From: an uncultured Flavobacteriaceae bacterium
GTDB taxonomy: Bacteria; Bacteroidota; Bacteroidia; Flavobacteriales; Flavobacteriaceae
Assembly (NCBI GenBank): GCA_947500385.1
Contig: CANMSA010000013.1
Span: forward strand, 62,001 to 126,000
Direction of reading: 5' to 3'
DNA: 64,000 nucleotides
Shown here in pieces: positions 9,180-17,597 of this stretch. The position numbers and the translations under genes were made by a program. The first letter of the stretch is position 1. The number at the start of each line of letters is the position of its first letter. Below the pieces are notes generated by a model, which saw nothing but the letters and a program-made list of their open reading frames with translations, was not told the origin of the DNA and did not search any database.

Positions 9180-9304
9180 TATAAAGAAGAATTATGTTGA
9201 AAAGAAGAAATTGCAATGCCTTAAGAAGTACGACAGGAGGTCGATTACTTCTTGGGTTTAAACCCTAAGACATCTATTGAAAACATAATTCTTATAACTT
9301 CATG
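9180..9304 (-). ncRNA. Structured 5' leader of the MATE gene (candidate cis-regulatory RNA)
   Basis: On the minus strand this leader folds into nested helices. P1 is a perfect 12-base-pair pairing of 9282-9293 with 9187-9198, closing just upstream of the ATG. P2 is the palindrome GGGTTTAAACCC (9254-9265). P3 pairs AAGAAGTA with TACTTCTT plus CGAC with GTCG around a CTCCT loop (9223-9252). The P2 stem can extend using AAG bases also used by P3, so alternative folds exist. A near-consensus -7 box CATCTTTG (9311-9318) would start the RNA about ten bases before P1. No known riboswitch consensus was recognised. Confidence 0.5.
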
Positions 9305-9352
9305 ATGCGACAAAGATGCAAAATTAATTCAGAGTGTATCTAAAAAAATCCA

Positions 9353-12300
9353 TTATTTAACATAATTGACTTTATAGCGCCAATAGCTTAAAGCACCCAA
9401 AACACCTACGGACAAGGCAATGTACCACACATAATCAGGGGTAATCGCCGCTGCCCCGCTCTGGCCGTAACTATGCAACCCTACAAGGTAATAATTGACC
9501 CCAAAATAGGTCATCATAATGCTTCCGAAGGCGGCGACACTGAGAAAATTGAAGGTCCACCTACCTCGAAGCCCAGGCACCAAACGGGTATGAATTACGA
9601 ATGCGTACACCATAATGGAAATCAAGGCCCAGGTCTCTTTCGGGTCCCAACCCCAATAGCGCCCCCAACTTTCGTTCGCCCATTGTCCTCCCAGAAAATT
9701 CCCAATGGTGAGCATAATCAACCCAACGGTCAAGGCAATCTCATTAATGATGGTCAATTCCTTTAGGCTTCTCTCCATTCGTGCTTTGTTCTTTTTGGTG
9801 GTCAGGAGCATTAACAACAGGGCAACCACCCCGAGGATCATCCCTACGGTCAACGGACCGTAGCTACCCACAATGACGGCTACGTGTATCATAAGCCAAT
9901 AACTATCTAACACTGGCTGCAGATTACCAATGGAGGGATCTACCCAATTTTGATGAGCGATCCACAAGAGCATCCCAGCTACAAAAGTGGAAGCTGCTAT
10001 CGTTAAATTGCTCTTCTTACCGAACGCAAGCCCCATTCCCATAGTCGCCCAGGCAACGTATAAAATACTTTCGTACGCATTGCTCCATGGTGCATGGCCC
10101 GAGCTATACCAGCGCAAAATAAGGCCGGAGGTATGCCAAAGAAAAAGTACAATGATCGTGCCTTTGAAAAAATAGACCCCGACCCTCCAAATAGCCCGGT
10201 CTTTGAAAATTTGAAACACCAGGATAAAGAACATTAACAATCCCACCACCGGATACAATCGCCAAAGCTGTCCAAAAATATTCAGCTTGTTGTAAACGAC
10301 CTCCGTCTCGATCTTTCGGTCAGAAGGAAGTACTTCGCTCCCATGGTTTTTTTGATTTTGCTTGAATGCTTCCAATAGTTTATCGGCTTCCCCATAATCA
10401 CCGGTACGTTGTGCTTTCTGCAACGACATTAAATAATAGGGAATGGCATTCTTTACAAAATTGCTGTAAAGAGAATCAGAAATTTGATATTGTCCGCCGC
10501 GATATTCCAAGGCCGAAATCCATTTGTTGTTTTCATCGTTCAAAAGCGGAAAAATCTTGACAATGCTTCCCTGCAATGCCTGATCAAGAAGGCTTAGACG
10601 CATATTGGCATCTTTGTAGTCTTGTTGGAATTTGTTCGGGTTGTTGGTAGCCGTGGCCTCCCTAAGAAATGGTTCTAACTTATACCTGCCTTCCTCATCG
10701 AAAAAATCTACGGCCTTGACATAGCGCTGCCCTTTTGGTACTCCTATGACTTTTCGAATACTATCGTTCTTTCCTTTTTTATCGACCGCGATGAAAGCGG
10801 CGTTGTACCAAAGTGCAGGGTTTGCCATCATTGACAAGAACACCTGATCCGAATCCATTCCCTTAAACTTATCCTGTAAGCTCAGTTTTCTCAATAATTC
10901 GGAAGAAAAGGTGTTGATGGGTTTCATTCGCCCGCCTTCATCTTGAATAACCAGCTTTCCAAACTTTTCTGCATGTACTTCGGAGACCATTGTGGCCATT
11001 AACAGGGAATCGATCTGCTTGGCGGTAGGTGGCGTTGCGCTGCTTGTCGTATGATCATGGCCATCATTAGGACCGTGCTCCTGCCCATTTGCGATAGTTA
11101 CCGTAGCGAACAAAAGCAAAGTGGTGACGGCTTTCTTTTTATCCAACTTTTCCAACGCTTTGGAAAGGTCTTTGAAACGTGTTTTCCCAAAGAACATAAT
11201 TCCCAACAGTCCTATATACAACAAAAAATATCCTATATAGGTGATCCACGTACCCCATTGGTCATGGTTCACTGATAAAATAGTCCCTTTTTCGTCCGGG
11301 TGAAAACTCGATTGGAAAAAACGGTATCCGGCATGATCCAATACATGGTTCATAAAAATGTCATAGTCAAAAGGGCGGTCGTCCTCTACTGTAATTTTAC
11401 TCATAAAAGAGGCATACCCTTTTTCGGTTCCAGGATACTTCTCCCCAATAAAGTCATTGAGTTTGATGCTAAATGGAAGTTCATACACCTTGGAGCCATA
11501 GCTCATCATAAAGTCTAGATCGCCTACTTTGAACTTATCGCTAAAGTCACCTCTTCCCTTGCCTCCCAACAGGGTTTGTCTTTTGGTTTCCCCATTGGCG
11601 GTTATCTCAACTATTAGTGCATCTGCCGATTCTTTGGTTACCCGATCCTTTGGCAAGGGCACCACCCCGTATACCCCTTTCAACAATGGGTCCGGAATTA
11701 CGAATTGCATCCCGGCCGTCGTGTATAACGAGCGTAGTTGTAATTGCTGAAGACTATCTTTTACCACTGTCCCTTGAAACTGGTCGGCCATCCTCATGAA
11801 GCTTCCCTCAAATGGAGACTTTATTTGATACGTGCTGTCTGTGACAAAAATGTTGATCGCACCGTTGGTAGGTTTGTTCAGCGCAAACAATACGTTGTGA
11901 ATGCTTGCTACTTTTCCGTCCTCTAAATAATGATCATGGCGTTGCCCATCACCAGATTCTACGATTTTTAAAAAACCTTTGCCATTCTCATCTGGTATGA
12001 GCCCCTCTTCCGCACCTTTGATAAAATCAACATACGAAACCGTAAAGGGAGCCCCATTGTAATCATCTCGCCAAGGAAGACTCGATTTTAAGGCTTCGGG
12101 AGTCACAATAATGGCTTCTTGAAGAATCTTCCGTTTTGGCTCGCCATCAATTTCACCATCTACGTACGTCGTTAGATAGGTTTTATCGGAATAAAATACT
12201 TTTTCGGAATCGCCCTCACGGATCGGCATAATTCCCTCATAGCTGATATAGCGCGTAACGAAGGCCCCCACAATGATCAATATCCAAGAAAGATGCAGCG

Positions 12301-12541
12301 TTAGAACGGGCCATTTTTCCCATCGTAGCAGGCGGTATCTAAAAATGTTCCCCACAAAGTTGATCACAAAAAACACCATAATGGCTTCGAACCAAGTAGT
12401 GTTATAGATCCATATACGGGCCGTCTCGGTACTATACTTGCTTTCTATGAACGTACCAAACGCCATGGCGGTGCCAAAAACAAGGAATAAAACCGCCATT
12501 AAACGAGTGGAAAAGAAAATTTTCTTGAGCAGTTCTGTCAT
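9353..12541 (-). CDS. ccsBA: Cytochrome c biogenesis protein CcsBA (ResB-CcsA fusion)
   Basis: A 1062-residue fusion that handles haem export and attachment to apocytochrome c in System II. Residues about 1-460 are ResB-like: membrane helices near 13-32, 50-68 and 78-98, a large periplasmic domain with a C-terminal helix near 435-455. Residues about 760-1062 are CcsA with multiple helices and the haem-binding WWD motif WGRYWGWDPKETW (tryptophan-rich loop from about 960). Candidate haem-ligand histidines are in LWHTSGLILRW, IHVAVIVGSY and VGLHSYGQ. A second soluble segment of about 250 residues lies in between, as usual in Bacteroidota. It sits downstream of a haemoglobin gene on the same strand. 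Confidence 0.94.
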   Translation of the reverse strand: MTELLKKIFFSTRLMAVLFLVFGTAMAFGTFIESKYSTETARIWIYNTTWFEAIMVFFVINFVGNIFRYRLLRWEKWPVLTLHLSWILIIVGAFVTRYISYEGIMPIREGDSEKVFYSDKTYLTTYVDGEIDGEPKRKILQEAIIVTPEALKSSLPWRDDYNGAPFTVSYVDFIKGAEEGLIPDENGKGFLKIVESGDGQRHDHYLEDGKVASIHNVLFALNKPTNGAINIFVTDSTYQIKSPFEGSFMRMADQFQGTVVKDSLQQLQLRSLYTTAGMQFVIPDPLLKGVYGVVPLPKDRVTKESADALIVEITANGETKRQTLLGGKGRGDFSDKFKVGDLDFMMSYGSKVYELPFSIKLNDFIGEKYPGTEKGYASFMSKITVEDDRPFDYDIFMNHVLDHAGYRFFQSSFHPDEKGTILSVNHDQWGTWITYIGYFLLYIGLLGIMFFGKTRFKDLSKALEKLDKKKAVTTLLLFATVTIANGQEHGPNDGHDHTTSSATPPTAKQIDSLLMATMVSEVHAEKFGKLVIQDEGGRMKPINTFSSELLRKLSLQDKFKGMDSDQVFLSMMANPALWYNAAFIAVDKKGKNDSIRKVIGVPKGQRYVKAVDFFDEEGRYKLEPFLREATATNNPNKFQQDYKDANMRLSLLDQALQGSIVKIFPLLNDENNKWISALEYRGGQYQISDSLYSNFVKNAIPYYLMSLQKAQRTGDYGEADKLLEAFKQNQKNHGSEVLPSDRKIETEVVYNKLNIFGQLWRLYPVVGLLMFFILVFQIFKDRAIWRVGVYFFKGTIIVLFLWHTSGLILRWYSSGHAPWSNAYESILYVAWATMGMGLAFGKKSNLTIAASTFVAGMLLWIAHQNWVDPSIGNLQPVLDSYWLMIHVAVIVGSYGPLTVGMILGVVALLLMLLTTKKNKARMERSLKELTIINEIALTVGLIMLTIGNFLGGQWANESWGRYWGWDPKETWALISIMVYAFVIHTRLVPGLRGRWTFNFLSVAAFGSIMMTYFGVNYYLVGLHSYGQSGAAAITPDYVWYIALSVGVLGALSYWRYKVNYVK

Positions 12542-12705
12542 TTCGCCGGCCTTTGATTTTCAGCAAGCAAAATTACGGCCTTTTTGTGGTTTTTCAAGGG
12601 CATCGTACGACTTAATGTTTCGATTTAAGTGGTCCTATTGGCCTACCGTTCAAAAAGTCAAAAAAGAAACAGGAAAGAAGGGACAGCAATAATTTTAATG
12701 CAGCA

Positions 12706-13095
12706 CTAGGACTGCCTGGCTTGAAACATGCTTACATGAAAAAAAGTACCCATGTTTCGTGCACGGTTTTTTGCAATCATCGCCTTTTCCCCTGTAAAGA
12801 GGGCATCGATCGTTTCGAACCAAAGGTTTAACCAGCGTCCGAAATGGTGTTCGTTTATGGTATGCCCCGCCGCCGCATCGACCAATTGGTGCTTTAGCAG
12901 GGGATTCCCTTTAAACTTTCGGATAAAAAACAAATTGGTTTCCCAGAAATCAGTGAGTCGTTCCAGGTGTTTTGGCCAGTCTTTTATGTGCTTTTCAAAA
13001 ATAGGCCCCAGCAAATCGTCCTCTCTTATTTTGATATAAAATGTATCGACAAGATGATATACATCTGCCCTGTCCTCGATTTCTTTCTGTTCCAT
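12706..13095 (-). CDS. Group III truncated haemoglobin
   Basis: A 129-residue 2-on-2 globin. Family features are LVDTFYIKIREDDLLGPIFE at the N-terminus, the F(E)TNLFF segment, the proximal histidine region GHTINEHHFGRWLNLWFET and the C-terminal RARNMG motif. Group III members are associated with NO or oxygen chemistry. It probably forms an operon with the small membrane protein 31 bases upstream. The shared promoter carries an FNR-like box facing a Crp/Fnr gene, which suggests control by low oxygen or NO. Confidence 0.93.
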   Translation of the reverse strand: MEQKEIEDRADVYHLVDTFYIKIREDDLLGPIFEKHIKDWPKHLERLTDFWETNLFFIRKFKGNPLLKHQLVDAAAGHTINEHHFGRWLNLWFETIDALFTGEKAMIAKNRARNMGTFFHVSMFQARQS

Positions 13096-13126
13096 ATAAT
13101 GGATTAAAGGTATTCAATTTTATCAC

Positions 13127-13405
13127 TTAAAATACGTGTATGAGCAAGAGAATTAGATTTACTACAATACTCAAAAACAGTAGTTTGAAGACCCAACTTG
13201 TTTTTAGTTGTGCCAATACGGATGCGTTGTATACCATGGTAACGCCGATACATATTCCCAATTGTAATAGCAAGAAGGAACCACCCGTTTTTAAAATGAA
13301 TAATACGGCAATAGAACCCAAACAACTTTGAAAAATGATCGAAAGTGGTATCATCATCATATACGAAGATGTAAAACTGCGAGATAAACTATTGAAAACG
13401 TTCAT
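13127..13405 (-). CDS. Small three-helix membrane protein upstream of haemoglobin
   Basis: A 92-residue hydrophobic protein with three predicted membrane helices (about 15-38, 42-62 and 70-90) and no recognised domain. It starts 26 bases downstream of a perfect TAnnTTTG box and is followed by the truncated haemoglobin on the same strand. Similar small membrane proteins accompany globins and denitrification genes in Flavobacteriia, but function here is unknown. Confidence 0.75.
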   Translation of the reverse strand: MNVFNSLSRSFTSSYMMMIPLSIIFQSCLGSIAVLFILKTGGSFLLLQLGICIGVTMVYNASVLAQLKTSWVFKLLFLSIVVNLILLLIHVF

Positions 13406-13430
13406 AGCTTTGTATTTTTAATGTTCCAAA

Positions 13431-13438
13431 CAAAGTTA
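13431..13438 (-). promoter_or_regulatory. -7 promoter box (TAACTTTG) of the haemoglobin operon
   Basis: Perfect TAnnTTTG on the minus strand. The start of transcription would fall near 13425, placing the FNR-like palindrome at about -43, the position used for class II activation by Crp/Fnr proteins. No clear -33 TTG is seen, as expected of an activated promoter. Confidence 0.6.
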
Positions 13439-13460
13439 GTTTGCACAGATACCTACAGTT

Positions 13461-13476
13461 TATGATTTCAATCATA
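13461..13476. promoter_or_regulatory. FNR/DNR-like operator (TATGATT-TC-AATCATA)
   Basis: A perfect seven-base inverted repeat containing the core TGAT-N4-ATCA recognised by FNR/DNR/HcpR-type Crp-family regulators. It lies between the haemoglobin operon and a Crp/Fnr gene, eight bases before that gene's start codon. It could therefore activate leftward transcription and repress its own regulator. Confidence 0.6.
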
Positions 13477-13483
13477 CGACCTT

Positions 13484-14068
13484 ATGATCGCTGAAACCCT
13501 TCTCCTGCAATTTGGCGGGCAAACGATTACGCTCGATAAGAATGAAGTGCTCTTCTCGGAAGGAGGCAGGGCCGACTATTACTATCAAATTATGCAAGGA
13601 GCTGTAAAAATGTATAACCTCACCGAAGAAGGAAAGGAATTTGTACAGGGAATTTTCGAGGGTGGCAAGAGTTTTGGAGAGCCTCCCCTGTTGGGTAATT
13701 TCCGTTACCCGGCTTCGGCAATGGCCACGGAAAAAACGCAGTTGTTACGCGTGCCGAAAAAAGGTTTTTTGGAATTACTTATTGGCAACCCGCCCATTCA
13801 TTTAGCATTTACGAGTTTGCTTTGCAAGCGTTTGGCATACAAAGCAATGATCGGGAAAGAGGTTTCAGTACATCCTCCAGAACATCGGATTCTTACCTTG
13901 CTTCGGCACCTAAAAAAACAACAACCGGAACCGGTGTTTACCGTTCCCATTACCCGGCAGCAGATTGCCGAACTAACCGGTCTACGCGTAGAAACTGTTA
14001 TTAGGGCCATCAAAAAGCTAGAATCCAGAAAAAAGCTACACTTGGAAAACCATAAAATTATCTTGTAA
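13484..14068 (+). CDS. Crp/Fnr family transcriptional regulator (DNR/HcpR-like)
   Basis: A cyclic-nucleotide-binding-type beta barrel occupies residues about 10-115, with KNEVLFSEGGRADYYYQIMQG and FGEPPLLG. A long helix and a winged helix-turn-helix follow (about 145-194, ITRQQIAELTGLRVETVIRAIKKLE). The recognition helix keeps the Glu and Arg (ETVIR) that in FNR read TGAT/ATCA half-sites. There is no N-terminal cysteine cluster, so it is not an iron-sulfur FNR; haem/NO or another signal is more likely. It diverges from the haemoglobin operon. Confidence 0.9.
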   Translation: MIAETLLLQFGGQTITLDKNEVLFSEGGRADYYYQIMQGAVKMYNLTEEGKEFVQGIFEGGKSFGEPPLLGNFRYPASAMATEKTQLLRVPKKGFLELLIGNPPIHLAFTSLLCKRLAYKAMIGKEVSVHPPEHRILTLLRHLKKQQPEPVFTVPITRQQIAELTGLRVETVIRAIKKLESRKKLHLENHKIIL

Positions 14069-14084
14069 TCCATACTTTCGCGAT

Positions 14085-14846
14085 ATGAGTACCATAACCA
14101 TTGTAGGAACCGGAAATGTTGCTTGGCATTTGTTTCAAGCTTTTTCACAACATGATGAAATTAGCATTTTACAGGTCGTAGGTCGCAATAAGGAAGGATT
14201 GAAGTCTTTTGGGAAAGCCGCCACCTTGCTTCAAAACACTTTGGACATTGCCAAAGCCGACGTGTATATCATAGCCGTTAGCGATGACGCTATTTTGGAG
14301 GTATCGGAACTGTTCCTAGGTCTCGAAGGGCTGGTTGTGCACACTTCTGGAAGTGTTCCCATGCAGGTGCTTGCAAAGCACTCCGATTATGGGGTATTTT
14401 ATCCCTTACAGACCTTTAGCAAAGGACGTTCGCTCAACTTTAAAACAATACCCATTTGCATTGAAGCCAACAGCGAAAAAAACGATGTATTTCTATCCCG
14501 GTTGGCGAGATCTATATCAGACGTTCAACACCGCATTAATTCGGTACAGCGCAGGAGTCTTCATTTGGCCGCTGTCTTTGCGAATAATTTCACCAATCAC
14601 CTGTACCACATCGCTCATTCGGTCTGTACCGATCATGAGGTACCGTTTTCTATTTTGAATCCGCTGATTTTGGAGACCGCCGCAAAAGTATCCCAAGGTG
14701 CCCCCTACCAAATGCAAACAGGTCCGGCCAAACGAGGAGACCACCAAACACAGCAGCGTCATTTAGCGCTCTTGGAAGTACAAGCACAAAAAGACATCTA
14801 TACCTTATTAAGCAGTGCCATTACAAAAACATATCAAAACAAATAA
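14085..14846 (+). CDS. Rossmann-like and DUF2520 domain protein
   Basis: The N-terminal NAD(P)-binding fold starts with TIVGTGNVAWHL (GxGxxA). The C-terminal helical DUF2520 domain (about 120-250) contains the VFANNFTNHLY and PLILETA segments typical of the family. These proteins look like short-chain dehydrogenases related to ketopantoate or pyrroline-carboxylate reductases, but the substrate is not known. It is followed two bases later by the KdsC-like phosphatase and by Maf, a conserved flavobacterial gene order. Confidence 0.9.
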   Translation: MSTITIVGTGNVAWHLFQAFSQHDEISILQVVGRNKEGLKSFGKAATLLQNTLDIAKADVYIIAVSDDAILEVSELFLGLEGLVVHTSGSVPMQVLAKHSDYGVFYPLQTFSKGRSLNFKTIPICIEANSEKNDVFLSRLARSISDVQHRINSVQRRSLHLAAVFANNFTNHLYHIAHSVCTDHEVPFSILNPLILETAAKVSQGAPYQMQTGPAKRGDHQTQQRHLALLEVQAQKDIYTLLSSAITKTYQNK

Positions 14847-14848
14847 CT

Positions 14849-15376
14849 TTGGAAAAAAGCTACAAAGAACTACTCGAAGACATTACCACCTTTATTTTTG
14901 ACGTTGACGGTGTTTTCACCGATGGCACTTTGCTCATTACAACAGATGGTGAAATGCTGCGAAAAATGAACGTTAAGGATGGTTACGCGCTAAAAACCGC
15001 GCTCGACCGGGGTTATCATGTATGCATCATCTCTGGAGGTACCAATGAAGGGGTTCGCAAGCGCCTAAGCGGTTTGGGAGTACAACACATTTTCCTGGGT
15101 GCGCATCATAAAACGGACCCCCTGAACGAATTTTTAAGCGCCCAACGGATAGCCCCAAAAAATGTGCTTTATATGGGAGATGACCTACCGGACATTCCCC
15201 CTTTGAAATTGGTGGGTTTACCCACCTGCCCCCAAGACGCGGTGCCAGAGGTAAAAGAGGTCTGCAAATACGTTTCACATCGAAACGGCGGGGATGGATG
15301 TGTGCGCGATGTTATTCGGCAAGTACTAAAAGTACGCGGGGATTGGTACGGGAATTTTGATGCGAAAAACGCTTGA
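14849..15376 (+). CDS. KdsC-like HAD phosphatase
   Basis: A small type C0 HAD hydrolase of 175 residues. Motif I is FIFDVDGVFTDG (nucleophile and acid Asp), motif II is CIISGGTN, and motif III and IV are LYMGDDLPDIP. The size and motif spacing match 3-deoxy-D-manno-octulosonate 8-phosphate phosphatase (KdsC) and its relatives. The start is TTG, two bases after the preceding stop. Whether it acts on KDO-8-phosphate is inferred; no other KDO genes are nearby. Confidence 0.88.
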   Translation: MEKSYKELLEDITTFIFDVDGVFTDGTLLITTDGEMLRKMNVKDGYALKTALDRGYHVCIISGGTNEGVRKRLSGLGVQHIFLGAHHKTDPLNEFLSAQRIAPKNVLYMGDDLPDIPPLKLVGLPTCPQDAVPEVKEVCKYVSHRNGGDGCVRDVIRQVLKVRGDWYGNFDAKNA

Positions 15377-15380
15377 TCAG

Positions 15381-15968
15381 ATGTTACACGATGCATTAAA
15401 GCACCACAGACTTATTTTGGCTTCCGGTTCTCCTAGAAGGCAGCAATTTTTTAAGGAGTTAGGGTTGGATTTTGAAATACGACTAAAGGAAACAGAAGAA
15501 ATATATCCCAAGCAGCTCACAGGGGGCGCCATATCGGACTATTTAGCTGAATTAAAAGCGACGGCATTCGATGGTACCTTGAACGATAACGAAATCTTGA
15601 TTACTTCGGATACGGTAGTATGGCACAACAGTGTTTCTTTGGCCAAAGCGGCAGACCATGAGGAAGCCTATGCCATGTTACGCGCCCTATCTGGGGATTG
15701 GCATGAAGTCATCACTTCTATCTGTTTTGCAACCACCAAGGGAAAAACCACCGTTCGGAATACAACAAGGGTAAAATTCAAGGAACTTTCAGAGACCGAA
15801 ATCCGTTTTTATGTGGATACCTACCAACCCTTCGATAAAGCGGGAGCGTATGGGATTCAAGAATGGTTGGGACATATTGCCATTGAAGAGATTGAAGGGT
15901 CTTACAATAGCGTTATGGGACTCCCTACACATCTCTTATACAAAACGTTAACGACCATGGTCAACTAG
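15381..15968 (+). CDS. maf: Maf family nucleotide pyrophosphatase
   Basis: Maf proteins hydrolyse non-canonical or pyrimidine/dTTP nucleotides to monophosphates. The nucleotide-binding loop ILASGSPRRQQF opens the protein. The family motifs ITSDTVV (catalytic Asp), DKAGAYGIQEW and GSYNSVMGLP are all present. ATG 15381 is four bases past the preceding stop and gives the usual N-terminus; ATG 15360 would overlap the phosphatase gene. It sits in the conserved DUF2520-HAD-Maf run. Confidence 0.93.
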   Translation: MLHDALKHHRLILASGSPRRQQFFKELGLDFEIRLKETEEIYPKQLTGGAISDYLAELKATAFDGTLNDNEILITSDTVVWHNSVSLAKAADHEEAYAMLRALSGDWHEVITSICFATTKGKTTVRNTTRVKFKELSETEIRFYVDTYQPFDKAGAYGIQEWLGHIAIEEIEGSYNSVMGLPTHLLYKTLTTMVN

Positions 15969-15979
15969 GTCTTTTTCGG

Positions 15980-15987
15980 TAATTTTG
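15980..15987 (+). promoter_or_regulatory. -7 promoter box (TAATTTTG)
   Basis: Perfect TAnnTTTG, 16 bases before the ATG of the lipoprotein gene at 16004, so this gene may have its own promoter despite following Maf closely. Confidence 0.5.
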
Positions 15988-16003
15988 GTGAAAATCAAAA
16001 AAA

Positions 16004-16960
16004 ATGAAGCAATCCTACGATATCACCTTCCCGTACGGCATTTTGGTCTTGTTACTGTTAACTTTCCCTTCTTGCAAAGAAAAAACAAGGGGCGACAATA
16101 CCGAAATGGCTTTAAATACGGCTATTGAAAAGGTAGCGGATACCAAGACAACCCGTTCTATTTCGGAAGAATTCAAAGCCTACTGGTATGCAGGCGAGGC
16201 GGAGATTACCTCTTATAAGCTCGAGCAGGCACGTTATGGTGAATTGCGTGAGGGATCTTCCGTGTTGATTTTTGTGACTGAACCCTTTTTAGCCCAAAAA
16301 CAAGTGAAGGCCGACGGGAATCGCCCTGATAATATCCCAGTGCTCAAGTTAAACAGTACCAAAAATTATGTAACCGGTATTTACCCCTACTCCATTATGA
16401 GCAGTAGCTTTTATCCGGTGCAGGACAATGGGCACGCAGTAAAAGTTTCCTTTTCTTCACAGGAATGGTGCGGACAGGTATATGCACAATTGAACAACCG
16501 GGAAACATTTGAGGTGCTATCTCATTCCTATTTTGAGACAGAGGCGGATCAACGCTTGACCCTGGAAAAAACCACACTCGAAAATGAGGTTTGGAACAAA
16601 ATACGAATACACCCTGAAGGGCTGCCTGTTGGAACACTACAGATCATTCCTTCAATGGAGTATATTCGCCTATCGCATAAGGAGCTAAAGGCCTATAGCG
16701 CCACGGCAACGCTCACGGAAGAAGAGGCGCAAAGTACCTATGTACTTACCTATCCTGAATTAGGAAGAACCCTCTCGATACAATTCACCACTGCTTTTCC
16801 CCATACCATTGAGGGGTGGACAGAATCTTTTAAAAGTGGCTACGGGAGCAATGCCAAGGTACTGACCTCAACGGGGAAAAAAGTAAAAACGATCAAAAGC
16901 CCGTATTGGCAGAAAAACAGTAATCGTTTTTTACCCCTTCGCGATACGCTTGGACTGTAG
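16004..16960 (+). CDS. Conserved flavobacterial lipoprotein, function unknown
   Basis: 318 residues with a signal peptide and lipobox TFPSC near residue 24. A conserved segment follows (FKAYWYAGEAEITSYKLEQ, then GSSVLIFVTEPFL and NFVTGIYPYS-like strands), consistent with a beta-rich extracytoplasmic domain. No catalytic motif was recognised. Homologues next to maf are sometimes labelled 'septum formation inhibitor Maf'. This protein has none of the Maf motifs, so that label would be a neighbour-transfer error. It is followed by an MscS-like gene three bases later. Confidence 0.8.
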   Translation: MKQSYDITFPYGILVLLLLTFPSCKEKTRGDNTEMALNTAIEKVADTKTTRSISEEFKAYWYAGEAEITSYKLEQARYGELREGSSVLIFVTEPFLAQKQVKADGNRPDNIPVLKLNSTKNYVTGIYPYSIMSSSFYPVQDNGHAVKVSFSSQEWCGQVYAQLNNRETFEVLSHSYFETEADQRLTLEKTTLENEVWNKIRIHPEGLPVGTLQIIPSMEYIRLSHKELKAYSATATLTEEEAQSTYVLTYPELGRTLSIQFTTAFPHTIEGWTESFKSGYGSNAKVLTSTGKKVKTIKSPYWQKNSNRFLPLRDTLGL

Positions 16961-16963
16961 TTT

Positions 16964-17524
16964 ATGGAAGAATTTCTTGCAAGTAATAAAAGTGAATTGC
17001 TGGGTTCCGTCATCACGCTGTTGGCGGTTGTCTTGATTCGGTTTCTTAGCTTTAAAATGGTGCGACGAATTGGGCGCCTCAGCAATATCGTGGAGGCAAG
17101 AACACGGTTGATTCTACGGTACGTTTCTTTCCTCTTAAGTTTCTTGGGAGTGGGTATATTGATTTTTATCTGGGGGGTAAATTTCAAGGAATTAGGCCTC
17201 TTGTTTTCCTCTGTTTTTGCAGTTATAGGGGTGGCTTTGTTCGCACAATGGTCTATTTTAAGCAACCTTACTTCTGGGGTAATCCTATTTTTTTCCTTTC
17301 CTTTCAAAATAGGAGATCGTATCAAGATAATGGACAAGGACATGATCCTAGGAGAAAACGAACAATTGCCCGTTTTTGAGATCGCCGATATTACCGCCTA
17401 TCACATTCACCTTAAAAATGACCGGGAGGAATTAATTACCTATCCCAATAATTTGCTCCTACAAAAGGCGGTTACTCTGGTAAATCGTTTGGGAGAAGAT
17501 TCTAAATACAGTGATTCCGTTTAG
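16964..17524 (+). CDS. Small MscS-like mechanosensitive channel protein
   Basis: 186 residues. Three membrane helices (about 13-32, 48-70, 76-96) are followed by the MscS beta domain with AQWSILSNLTSGVILFFSFPF, FKIGDRIKI and the terminal PNNLLLQK element. It has the pore helix and beta domain but lacks the larger C-terminal vestibule of E. coli MscS (286 residues). It probably responds to osmotic downshock. It lies three bases after the lipoprotein gene, in the same transcription unit. Confidence 0.85.
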   Translation: MEEFLASNKSELLGSVITLLAVVLIRFLSFKMVRRIGRLSNIVEARTRLILRYVSFLLSFLGVGILIFIWGVNFKELGLLFSSVFAVIGVALFAQWSILSNLTSGVILFFSFPFKIGDRIKIMDKDMILGENEQLPVFEIADITAYHIHLKNDREELITYPNNLLLQKAVTLVNRLGEDSKYSDSV

Positions 17525-17568
17525 TGTTAAAGAAAATTTAAAAGCGGATGGCCCCCTATTTATCTTTC

Positions 17569-17576
17569 TATCTTTG
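17569..17576 (+). promoter_or_regulatory. -7 promoter box (TATCTTTG) for the PIG-L operon
   Basis: Perfect TAnnTTTG, 21 bases before the ATG at 17598. It decides that start over an in-frame upstream codon near 17511 that overlaps the MscS-like gene. Confidence 0.6.
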
Positions 17577-17597
17577 AAAACCAATGAAATACAACAT

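Noticed and set aside
9180-9304. FMN riboswitch as an explanation of the MATE leader
   Set aside because: The conserved core AGGGT..GAA and CCGAC..GGT arrangement of FMN aptamers is not present. The helices differ in order and length.
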